From contig JAICWO010000006.1 in the NCBI GenBank assembly GCA_025934775.1, positions 224,581-288,580 of the forward strand: a stretch of DNA of 64,000 nucleotides. The letters run 5' to 3'. This document shows positions 1 through 8,450 of this stretch, in pieces. Source of the DNA: Gemmatimonadaceae bacterium (lineage in GTDB: Bacteria; Gemmatimonadota; Gemmatimonadetes; Gemmatimonadales; Gemmatimonadaceae). The position numbers and the translations under genes were made by a program. The notes below the pieces were generated by a model. It was not told the DNA's origin. It did not search any database and saw only the letters and a program-made list of their open reading frames with translations. How positions within the stretch are numbered: the stretch's first letter is position 1; the number at the start of each line of letters is the position of its first letter.

Positions 1-272
1 CCGAGGAGCTCTGGGAGCTGCTCGGCCACGAGGAGAGCGTGTTCGACGCCGGCTGGCCCGCGTTCGACCCCGCGCTCGCCGCCGAAGACGCCGTGACCGT
101 CGCGGTGCAGATCGGCGGCAAGATGCGCGGGACGATCCAACTCCCGGTGGGCGGGTCGCAGGAGGCCGCACTCGCGGCGGCGATGGCGGCCCCGGAGATC
201 GCGAAGTTCGTGACGGGGGAACCGCGGAAGGTGATCTACGTGCAGGGGAGAATGCTCAATATCGTTCTCTAA
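1..272 (+). CDS. leuS: Leucyl-tRNA synthetase, C-terminal fragment
   Basis: Only the last ~90 codons lie in the window; the reading frame is open from base 3 to a stop at 270-272. The visible part has the beta-rich C-terminal domain of bacterial leucyl-tRNA synthetase, which contacts tRNA: VQIGGKMRGTIQLPVG, then an Ala-rich helix, then a closing KVIYVQGRMLNIVL. This ending is very typical of LeuRS. The enzyme charges tRNA-Leu in the cytoplasm. The gene runs off the left edge, so the catalytic and editing domains cannot be judged. It ends convergently with the ferritin-VIT gene, with a long palindrome between them. Confidence 0.9.
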   Translation, partial: EELWELLGHEESVFDAGWPAFDPALAAEDAVTVAVQIGGKMRGTIQLPVGGSQEAALAAAMAAPEIAKFVTGEPRKVIYVQGRMLNIVL

Positions 273-308
273 CGGCGAGTAGGGAGGGCGGGAGGGCGCC
301 GTGCGAGA

Positions 309-462
309 ATCTCGACGTCGCGACCTGAGACCAGTTGCCAGACGCGAGTGCCGAGACCCGAGGCGCGAGTGAGATGGTCATGGCGCGCGGGGAAATCTGA
401 CTCGCATCTCCCGTCTCGGGTCTCGCAGTCTCGAAACTGGTCTCGACCCGCGACGTCGAGAT
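309..462. repeat. Long imperfect palindrome, copy A of a dispersed family
   Basis: This ~154-bp element lies between two convergent genes. Its outer 14 bases (309-322, ATCTCGACGTCGCG) match the reverse complement of 449-462 exactly. Inner parts of both arms also match imperfectly (for example the motif GAGACCAGTT in each arm). It shares the exact 14-mer ACCTGAGACCAGTT and its overall arm design with the element at 21503-21662. The transcript could fold into a long hairpin and may end transcription from both sides. Confidence 0.75.
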
Positions 463-497
463 CCCACGTCGGCGCATCGCCGCCCGCCCGATTGGCT

Positions 498-1628
498 CTA
501 CCCGATCAGCCGAGCGATCCACTCCCCAACCACGTACCCCACCCCCGCCACCCCCAGCCCGACCACGAACATGTCCAACCCGGACCGGAACACTCCGCGT
601 CCGGTGAACACCGATCGCGCCGCGCCGACGATCCAGTGTGATGCCATCGCGATCACGAACGCGGTGATGATCGCCGTGGTGCCGGTCCAGAAGAAAAACG
701 GAAACACCGGGATGAGCGCGCCGATCCCGGTCGCGAGGCCGGTGACCCACGCCTCGCGCATCGGCGACATGTGCGGATCGCCGATGCCGAGCTCCTCCTG
801 CACCTGCTCCTGGAGCATCCGCTCCGGGCTCGCCATCACCTCGGTCGCCAGGGCGTGCGCGGACTCGGGCGCCATGCCCTTGGTCTCGTAGATGAGCGCG
901 AGCTCGTCGCGCTCGACCTCCGGCATCAGCGCGATCTCGTCGCGCTCCATCGCGATCTCGTTGGCGTACACCTCCTGCTCGCTCTTCGCCGCGAGATAGC
1001 CGCTCGAGCCCATCGAGAGCGCGTCGGCGATGAGACCGGCGACGCCGGCGAGAATCACCGCCCGGTGCTGCGCCGCCGCGGACGCGCCGATCACGCCGGC
1101 CACGAGGCCGAAGTTCGCCGTCAGCCCATCATTGAATCCATATACCACGTTTCTTAAAAACCCGCCCGACGCCGTGCGGTGCCACGGCTCGCCCGTGCGG
1201 CCGGAGATGTGGTTGAGCGTTTCCGCATGCTCCGCCGATTCGCGCGCGAGCGTGAGTGATTCGCTGGCCCCCGGCGCGCCGCGCGTCGTGCGGCGGTGCA
1301 TGGCGAGATAGCTCTTGACCTCGCGTCCCTCTTCCGCGAGCAGCATCGGCAGCAGGAAGCCCGGGCCGAACATCTTGCCGACGCCGGCGAGCAGCCGCGT
1401 CCGCGTGCTCGGCCGGAACCCCCCCGGCGAGCGGCCGTGCTCCTCGAGCAGCCGCGCCCAGATCTGCACGTGCCGGTCTTCGACTTCGGCGAGCCGGCGA
1501 TACAGATCCTTCTTCCTCGCATCCGGCTCGGCGTCCGAGAGGAGCCGGTACAGATACGCGGCGTCCGCTTCGTCCTGCCAATGATGCTCGAAGGCGTGGA
1601 GGTCGGGCGTCGGCGACGTGCTGGTCAT
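498..1628 (-). CDS. mbfA: Membrane-bound ferritin-like/VIT1 fusion (MbfA type)
   Basis: This 376-residue protein has an N-terminal ferritin-like four-helix domain (about residues 10-150). Glu/His iron ligands are visible in DEADAAYLYRLL and EVEDRHVQIW. A VIT1/CCC1 membrane domain follows (about 160-376), beginning NVVYGFNDGLTANFGLVAGV. A cytosolic stretch rich in Glu and Met (about 225-290) resembles the metal-binding domain of VIT1. The same fusion in Bradyrhizobium and Agrobacterium (MbfA) exports iron across the inner membrane and protects against iron and peroxide stress. An iron-export role here is an inference from that family. The gene is monocistronic and divergent from the PDZ gene; I did not find a clear Irr or Fur box in the short spacer. 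Confidence 0.88.
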   Translation of the reverse strand: MTSTSPTPDLHAFEHHWQDEADAAYLYRLLSDAEPDARKKDLYRRLAEVEDRHVQIWARLLEEHGRSPGGFRPSTRTRLLAGVGKMFGPGFLLPMLLAEEGREVKSYLAMHRRTTRGAPGASESLTLARESAEHAETLNHISGRTGEPWHRTASGGFLRNVVYGFNDGLTANFGLVAGVIGASAAAQHRAVILAGVAGLIADALSMGSSGYLAAKSEQEVYANEIAMERDEIALMPEVERDELALIYETKGMAPESAHALATEVMASPERMLQEQVQEELGIGDPHMSPMREAWVTGLATGIGALIPVFPFFFWTGTTAIITAFVIAMASHWIVGAARSVFTGRGVFRSGLDMFVVGLGVAGVGYVVGEWIARLIG

Positions 1629-1737
1629 GCGTTAAAGCTACAGCGCCCGGCATCCGGCGGGACGACCGGCGAACGAGTAAACCGTTTTCTGCCGGCGGTG
1701 TGACTCATCAATGCACCCCAACGCATGATGAGGGATT

Positions 1738-2757
1738 ATGAGATTGTCTGCACTTGTGCCGATGGCGGCGGCCGCGAGCGTCGCCGCATCGGCGATCGGA
1801 GCACAACAGCCGGGCGCCGTCCGCATTCGATCCGCGGCGCCGGCGCCCGCGGTGTGGATGTCGTCGTTCGATCAACCGCACGCCATCATCGGCGTCTCCA
1901 CCACCAGCGACGCGGAGTCGCGCGACACACTCGGCGTGCTCGTCACCAGCGTGCGACCCGGAAGCCCGGCCGAGAAGGCGGGAATCCAGGAGGGCGACCG
2001 CATCGAGTCCGTGAACGGCGTGAGCCTCGAGCTCGCGTCGGCGGATATTGGCGACCCCGATATGGCCGGCATCATGACACGCCGGCTCACGCGCGAGCTC
2101 GACAAGCTCGAGGCCGGCGATGAGGTCAGTCTCCGCGTGTACTCCGACGGGCACGTCAAGAACGTGAACGTCAAAACCGTCACGCCGGACGACCTCTACG
2201 CGGCGACGGCGCGGCGCTCGTTGGACGATCGCGCGACGCTCGGACTCAACCTCGCCGTCACCGGTTCGGCACGCGACTCGATCGGCGTGTTCGTGCTCTC
2301 GGTCGACGACAAGGGACCGGCCGCGAAGGCGGGCATCCAGGAGGGAAGCCGTATCGCGTCCATCAACGGCGTCGACCTGCGCGAGCGCGCGTCATCGCGC
2401 GAGGACGACGACGACATGGTCATGCTGCGCCGCTCGAACGTCAGCCGGCTCGAGCGCGAGGTCGGAAAGATGAAGCCGGGCGACGACGCGAGGCTTCGCG
2501 TCTACTACAACGGCCAGTACCGCGACGTGACGGTGAAGAGCGTGCGGATGAGCGATCTGCCGCGCGACCGGCACGTGATGACGATCATGGGCGACAACTT
2601 CTTCCCGGCCATGGGCGGCATGACGATGTCGATCGACGGTCCGGAGATTCAGACGCGCGTGCGCCGCGCCGTCGACGAGGCCAACGTCGCGCGCGACATG
2701 GCGATGCGAAACGTCGGCCGCGCCTTCGGCCGCATGAGCAACCGCGTCGATTGGTGA
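1738..2757 (+). CDS. Secreted protein with two PDZ domains
   Basis: The protein has 339 residues. An N-terminal signal peptide (Ala-rich, ending ASAIGAQQ) is followed by two PDZ domains in tandem (about residues 45-145 and 165-265). Both carry the same ligand-groove signature, with PAEKAGIQEGDRIESVNGV in the first and PAAKAGIQEGSRIASINGV in the second, so they arose by internal duplication. There is no protease domain, so this is not a complete DegP/HtrA protease. The C-terminal ~70 residues are rich in Met and Arg. It probably acts as a periplasmic scaffold or peptide-binding protein. Proteins of this layout are common in Gemmatimonadota but poorly characterised, and I propose no specific partner. 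Confidence 0.75.
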   Translation: MRLSALVPMAAAASVAASAIGAQQPGAVRIRSAAPAPAVWMSSFDQPHAIIGVSTTSDAESRDTLGVLVTSVRPGSPAEKAGIQEGDRIESVNGVSLELASADIGDPDMAGIMTRRLTRELDKLEAGDEVSLRVYSDGHVKNVNVKTVTPDDLYAATARRSLDDRATLGLNLAVTGSARDSIGVFVLSVDDKGPAAKAGIQEGSRIASINGVDLRERASSREDDDDMVMLRRSNVSRLEREVGKMKPGDDARLRVYYNGQYRDVTVKSVRMSDLPRDRHVMTIMGDNFFPAMGGMTMSIDGPEIQTRVRRAVDEANVARDMAMRNVGRAFGRMSNRVDW

Positions 2758-2776
2758 GCTGGTTCCGGTACTTGAA

Positions 2777-4864
2777 TTAGAATTCTACTTGCGCGCCCAG
2801 CTCGACGACGCGGTTCGGCGGAATCCCGAAGAACTCCGTCGCCGAGCGTGCGTTGCGCGACATGATCACGAACAGCTTCTTGCGCCAGCGCGCCATGCGC
2901 GGCAGCACCACGTCGTCGGGCGCGCGGCGCGTCCCGGGCTTCTGCTCGCCGTCGGCGAGAATGATGCGCTCGCGGCCGAGATAGAAGGTCGTCTCCGTCG
3001 GGCGCGTCTTGAGCCCGAGCTCGCGCCCGCGATGCAGGATCTCCGGCACGTTGGGCGTCTCCATGAAGCCGTAGCGCGCCGTGATCCGGAAGAACCCGTG
3101 CTCGAGCTTCTGCGCCGAGACGCGCTCCACGGACTTCACCTCCGGGACGTCCTCGGTGAGCACGGACATCAGGATCACCTGTTCGTGCAGCACCTTGTTG
3201 TGCTTGAGGTGATGCAGCAGCACGACCGGCACGCCTTCGTTGGACGACGTCATGAACACGGCAGTGCCCGGGACGCGCGGCGGCTTGCGCCGGCCGACGT
3301 CGCTCAGGAACAGATCGAGCGGCAGCGAGCCGGCGTGCAGCGCCTGGTTCAGCAGGTAGCGGCCCTTCTTCCAGGTGCTCATGAGCGTGAACACGCCGAT
3401 CGCGACCGCGATCGGCACCCAGCCGCCGTGCTCGATCTTGACGACGTTCGCGGCGAACAGCGACACGTCGATCGCGAGGAACACCGCGGTGATCGGCATG
3501 ACGTGCGCGAGCGACCAGTTCCACCGCGACCGCGCGACGACGGCGAAGAGCAGCGACGTGATCGCCATCGTGCCGGTCACCGCGATGCCGTACGCCGCGC
3601 CGAGCGCCGCGGAGCTCTGGAACGAGACGACGAGGAGAAGGCAGCCGATCATCAACAGCCGGTTTACTTCGGGAATGAAGATCTGCCCCGCTTCGCGGGC
3701 CGACGTGTGCACGATCGTCACGCGCGGCGAGTAGCCGAGCTGCACGCTCTGCTGCGTGAGCGAGAAGGCGCCCGAGATCAGCGCCTGCGACGCGATCACC
3801 GCCGCGAGGGTGGCGAGCACCACGAGCGGAATGAGCAGCGTGCGCGGTACGAGGAAGAAGAACGGATTCGCGACGGTGGCCCGGTCGCGCAGGATGAGCG
3901 CCCCCTGGCCCATGTAGTTGAGCAGCAGCGCGGGCAGCACGAGCGAGAACCAGGCGAGGCGGATCGGCCGCTTGCCGAAGTGGCCCATGTCCGCGTACAG
4001 CGCTTCGGCGCCGGTCACGGCGAGGACGACCGCGCCCAGCGTGAGGAAGCCGATGCGCCCGTTCACCATGAAGAAGCGAACGCCGTAGACCGGATTGAGC
4101 GCGAAGAGAATGCGCGGCGCGCGCACGAGCGACGCGAGGCCGAGGACGGCGATCGTGACGAACCAGAGCGTCATGATCGGTCCGAAAATCGCGCCGACGC
4201 GCGCGGTGCCGAATCGTTGGACCGCGAACAGCACGAACAGGATGATGAGCGCCAGCGGCACGATCAGGTGATCGACCGCGGGCGTGACGACATGCAGTCC
4301 TTCCACCGACGACAGCACCGTGATCGCCGGCGTGATGATCCCGTCGCCGTAGAGCAGCGCCGCGCCGAAGAGTCCGAGCGAGATGAGGACCATGCGCCGC
4401 CGTGAGTCGCTCGACCGGCGCTCCTTCTGGAGAATGAGCGCCATCAGCGCGAGAATGCCGCCCTCGCCCCGGTTGTCGGCGCGCATGATGAAGACGATGT
4501 ACTTCACCGCGACCACGAGCACGAGCAGCCACATGATGAGTGACAGCACGCCGTACACGTTCGCGACGGTCGGCTGGATCGCGTACTCCTTGGACGTGAA
4601 GCACTGCTGGAGCGCGTAGAGCGGGCTCGTGCCGATGTCGCCGTAGACGATGCCGAGCGCGGTGAGCGAGAGGAACGCGAGCCGTTTGCCGGTGGGATTT
4701 GCCTCGACGTGCGATCGTTCGCGCATGGCGGAGTGAAACCCGCTCGTCGTGGTGGCGTTGGGCGGGAGTACGCCTGCCGCATTGCCGGCTGCTGGGGCAG
4801 GCTGCGCCTCGGCCGCCGGTGGGTCGGCAGCGGAGTCCGAGGTGCGTCTATGTTCAGCGGTCAT
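2777..4864 (-). CDS. kup: Low-affinity potassium uptake protein Kup/Trk-type
   Basis: The protein has about 695 residues from the ATG at 4862-4864, the usual size for bacterial Kup. The diagnostic KUP motif GIVYGDIGTSPLYALQ lies in TM1, after a ~60-residue Ala/Pro-rich cytosolic N-terminal extension. Eleven to twelve membrane segments follow, then a ~200-residue cytoplasmic C-terminal domain. Kup proteins are proton-coupled potassium symporters of the inner membrane. A shorter start at MRERSHVEANPTGKR would remove the extension and cannot be excluded. The gene converges with the PDZ gene, with only 19 bp between the two stops. Confidence 0.93.
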   Translation of the reverse strand: MTAEHRRTSDSAADPPAAEAQPAPAAGNAAGVLPPNATTTSGFHSAMRERSHVEANPTGKRLAFLSLTALGIVYGDIGTSPLYALQQCFTSKEYAIQPTVANVYGVLSLIMWLLVLVVAVKYIVFIMRADNRGEGGILALMALILQKERRSSDSRRRMVLISLGLFGAALLYGDGIITPAITVLSSVEGLHVVTPAVDHLIVPLALIILFVLFAVQRFGTARVGAIFGPIMTLWFVTIAVLGLASLVRAPRILFALNPVYGVRFFMVNGRIGFLTLGAVVLAVTGAEALYADMGHFGKRPIRLAWFSLVLPALLLNYMGQGALILRDRATVANPFFFLVPRTLLIPLVVLATLAAVIASQALISGAFSLTQQSVQLGYSPRVTIVHTSAREAGQIFIPEVNRLLMIGCLLLVVSFQSSAALGAAYGIAVTGTMAITSLLFAVVARSRWNWSLAHVMPITAVFLAIDVSLFAANVVKIEHGGWVPIAVAIGVFTLMSTWKKGRYLLNQALHAGSLPLDLFLSDVGRRKPPRVPGTAVFMTSSNEGVPVVLLHHLKHNKVLHEQVILMSVLTEDVPEVKSVERVSAQKLEHGFFRITARYGFMETPNVPEILHRGRELGLKTRPTETTFYLGRERIILADGEQKPGTRRAPDDVVLPRMARWRKKLFVIMSRNARSATEFFGIPPNRVVELGAQVEF

Positions 4865-4934
4865 GTATAGGCTGCGGGCGGTGCCCGCCTCACACGCGTG
4901 GTTCGCGGAGCCCGAGTGCACCCCGCCAGTACGC

Positions 4935-4968
4935 AAAAATGGGTCGCGGCACTCGTCCGCGACCCATT
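4935..4968 (-). terminator. Rho-independent terminator of padR
   Basis: A perfect 12-bp stem (4938-4949 pairs with 4957-4968, AATGGGTCGCGG) is followed, on the minus strand, by a T run (the complement of the A run at 4935-4939). It lies about 65 bp downstream of the padR stop and separates padR from kup. Confidence 0.85.
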
Positions 4969-5031
4969 CTCCAATCTAGCGTCCGCCGCCGGTCAGTCCA
5001 GCGGCAAATCCGGCAAGCGTCGACGCGACAA

Positions 5032-5634
5032 CTACTTGGCTAGCGCGTCCACTTCCGCAGTGGCTTTCTGAACGATCTCGCGAATCTTTTGAAGTTTTTC
5101 TGTGTCGCGAATATTAGACGTTGCTGTTCCGTATGTGGCGCGTGCCAGGCGCTGAAATGCCTGATTCAGCTCCATCATGGGCGCATCAGTGAAGCCAGAA
5201 ACGAAGCGCGCGATCCGTTCGAAGATGTCGTTCACGGTGCTGCTGTGCTCCGCGAGGTGCTTTCGGCCGTCGTCGGTGATCTCGTAAATCTTCTTGCCGC
5301 CCTCTTCAGGGATCACCCGCGCGTACCCCATGTCTTCGAGCATGGTGAGCGTGGGGTACACGGTGCCGGGGCTCGGCGCGTACGAGCCGCCAAACCTGCT
5401 CTCGAGCTCTTTGATGATCTCATAGCCGTGGCGCGGCTTCTCCTCGAGCAGGCGGAGGATGACGTATTTGAGATCGCCCTGCTCGAACAGCCGCGCGGCG
5501 CGTCCGCGCCAGTGACGAGCACGGGGCGGGGGACCGCCCCACCAATCACCGAAACCTTCCCAGTTCGAGCGAGCGCGATGGCTGTCGTCGGAGCAACCAG
5601 TCCAGTTGCAGCCGAACCAGCTTGAGTGATGCAT
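5032..5634 (-). CDS. PadR-family transcriptional regulator
   Basis: The protein has 200 residues from the ATG at 5632-5634. A Trp/Gly/Arg-rich N-terminal tail (about 50 residues) precedes a PadR winged-helix domain: FEQGDLKYVILRLLEEKPRHGYEIIKELE, then SPGTVYPTLTMLEDMGY with the recognition helix, then the wing EEGGKKIYEITDDGR. A C-terminal helical dimerisation region ends the protein. PadR proteins usually repress membrane, efflux or stress genes and often their own gene. Four GATATATC-type sites lie immediately upstream of the start codon, which strongly suggests autoregulation. The start was chosen because the ORF upstream of it runs through that operator array. The effector and other targets are unknown. 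Confidence 0.9.
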   Translation of the reverse strand: MHHSSWFGCNWTGCSDDSHRARSNWEGFGDWWGGPPPRARHWRGRAARLFEQGDLKYVILRLLEEKPRHGYEIIKELESRFGGSYAPSPGTVYPTLTMLEDMGYARVIPEEGGKKIYEITDDGRKHLAEHSSTVNDIFERIARFVSGFTDAPMMELNQAFQRLARATYGTATSNIRDTEKLQKIREIVQKATAEVDALAK

Positions 5635-5688
5635 GATATATCTCCGATATATCGGTCTAAATGGTACGATATAACGTTCGATATATCG
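5635..5688. promoter_or_regulatory. Phased GATATATC operator array upstream of padR
   Basis: Four related palindromic sites abut the padR start: GATATATC (5635-5642), CCGATATATCGG (5644-5655), CGATATAACG (5667-5676, one arm degenerate) and CGATATATCG (5679-5688). Their centres are about 11, 22 and 12 bp apart, so they fall on the same face of the helix. The AT-rich cores stand out sharply from the GC-rich surroundings. Binding by PadR itself is an inference from position. Confidence 0.7.
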
Positions 5689-6074
5689 GCGCAAGGCCTC
5701 GGCTCGTGCGCGGCATTGGGTTCGGTAGGGCACGGAATACACGGCGACGGCACGGGATCGACGGAGCGTTCCGACGCCGACGATGACTCCGCGCACCATG
5801 CTCGGGCCGTTCCGAGGCGGAGTATCACTTGGGATGCCCCGCCGCAGCCTCCGGACGTCGTTCCCATCAATTTTTTACCGGGGCTCGTCCAAGGACGCGC
5901 TCTCCAGCGCCACGGAACGATCCGTGTCCCGCGTGCAGTTAGCCGTGTAATCCGTGCCCATGGCCCGTCTCGCCGGAACCATACTCGGCGCGACGAACAT
6001 CACACGGAACGCCCCCTGCCATAGAACCTCCCACGGTCCGCACCGGGCGGGCCAGTATCTAACTGGAGGAGCAC
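5689..6074. other. Non-coding spacer between padR and csbD
   Basis: With the operator array, this forms a 440-bp spacer between divergent genes. Open frames cross it (for example one from 5626 to 6024), but their translations are Arg/His/Pro-rich and look like chance frames in GC-rich DNA. A strong ribosome binding site (GGAGGA) sits at the right end just before csbD. I see no RNA gene. Confidence 0.5.
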
Positions 6075-6281
6075 ATGGCAGACGATCTCAACCGCGACGG
6101 CGTCGAAAACCAGATCGAGGGATTCGGGAAGGAAGCCGAAGGCCGCGTCCGCAACTCGGTCGGCGGCATGGCCGGCGACACGAGCGAGCAGTTGAAGGGC
6201 AAGGCGAAGGAGCTCGAGGGCAAAGCCCAGCGCAAGATCGGCGAGAGCGCGACCGACGCCGGCACGAACGACACGAAATGA
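6075..6281 (+). CDS. CsbD-like stress protein
   Basis: This 68-residue hydrophilic protein is rich in Lys, Glu, Gly and Asp. It has the repeated CsbD pattern EGFGKEAEGRVRNSVGGMAGD followed by LKGKAKELEGKAQRKIGE. CsbD-family proteins accumulate under general stress; their biochemical role is not settled. A good Shine-Dalgarno sequence (CTGGAGGAGCAC) lies just before the ATG. Position next to a PadR repressor hints at shared control, but the spacer is 440 bp. Confidence 0.87.
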   Translation: MADDLNRDGVENQIEGFGKEAEGRVRNSVGGMAGDTSEQLKGKAKELEGKAQRKIGESATDAGTNDTK

Positions 6282-6441
6282 TTTCGTAATCCGCGCGTCA
6301 TGGGGACGTCATGCGGCATTGAGAGAACGCTCATCAATGCCTCATGGCGCCCTCACGCGCGCGACATGGGCCCGCAATCCGGTGGTCGTATGCTCCCCTC
6401 GAGCGGCCTCGTCGCCGCTCCGATCTCAACGAGGAGGGAGC

Positions 6442-7149
6442 ATGCTCGGAGTCCTGCTGGAATCTCGCGCACCCCGACAGCGGCGTGCCGGCGGCGCCGC
6501 GATGAGCGTCGCGGCGCATCTCGCCGTCGTCGGCGCGCTCACGGCAGCCGCCGCACACGCCACGCGTGTGACGCTCGACCATCCGTCGCCCGTGCTGCTG
6601 CGCTTCCCGCCGCCGCCGCGTCCACCGATCGCCGCACGCATGGACGCCGCCTCGGGTGCACCGGACGTGGTGGCGCCCGTTCCAGAGATCAGTCTGATGC
6701 ACCTGCTGCCGCTCGCGCGCATTCCGAACGCGATCCCGCCCGTCATCCAGGTCGCCGGGCACGCGTACGACAGCGTGGTGATCCGCGCCGGTCCGCACGG
6801 AGCGTCCAACGGTCTTCCCAAGAGCATTCTCGGCGACGGCGACGCGGAAGCGAACGATCGGTGGGGCGGCAGCGAAGCGCTCATGCACGTGGTCAGGGCG
6901 GCGAAGCCGCGCTATCCGGACATGCTGCGGTCCGCCGGCATCGACGGGCGTGTGCTCGTGCAATTCACCGTCGACACGACCGGCCGTGTCGACATGGCGA
7001 GCGTGAAGATCCTCGCGTCGACGCACGAGCTGTTCACGCGCGCGGTGCGCGACGCGCTCCGCGATTTTCGATTCGCGCCGGCGGAAGTCGGCGGACGCCG
7101 CGTGCCCGCGCTGGCGCAGATGCCGTTCGAGTTTCAGCTCTCGCGCTGA
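6442..7149 (+). CDS. TonB-family C-terminal domain protein
   Basis: The protein has 235 residues. The start at 6442 follows a strong Shine-Dalgarno sequence (GAGGAGGGAG). One N-terminal membrane anchor (about residues 22-40) is followed by a Pro-rich linker (RFPPPPRPPIAAR) and a TonB C-terminal domain at about 145-235: AAKPRYPDMLRSAGIDGRV, VQFTVDTTGRVDMASVKIL and a closing FEFQL. This is the usual plan of TonB energy transducers that span the periplasm and contact outer-membrane receptors. No exbB or exbD lies nearby, so the ion-driven partner must be elsewhere. A strong stem-loop follows the stop. Confidence 0.85.
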   Translation: MLGVLLESRAPRQRRAGGAAMSVAAHLAVVGALTAAAAHATRVTLDHPSPVLLRFPPPPRPPIAARMDAASGAPDVVAPVPEISLMHLLPLARIPNAIPPVIQVAGHAYDSVVIRAGPHGASNGLPKSILGDGDAEANDRWGGSEALMHVVRAAKPRYPDMLRSAGIDGRVLVQFTVDTTGRVDMASVKILASTHELFTRAVRDALRDFRFAPAEVGGRRVPALAQMPFEFQLSR

Positions 7150-7156
7150 TGGGCGA

Positions 7157-7202
7157 AACGAGAGCGGGGCTGGATGCGTGTGCATCCAGCCCCGCTCTCG
7201 TT
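7157..7202. terminator. Bidirectional stem-loop terminator
   Basis: Perfect 21-bp arms enclose a 4-base GTGT loop. It sits between two convergent genes, 8 bp after the TonB-protein stop and about 24 bp beyond the MacB-like stop. T-rich bases flank it on both strands only weakly (AA on the left, TT on the right), but its stability and position support a shared terminator. Confidence 0.85.
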
Positions 7203-7225
7203 CGTGATTCGCGTTCGACTCGCGG

Positions 7226-8446
<1,221 letters not shown>

Positions 8447-8450
8447 ATGC

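Noticed and set aside
5626..6024. Possible gene divergent from padR
   Set aside because: The translation is Arg/His-rich and the frame crosses the operator array. No ribosome site or homology pattern is seen.
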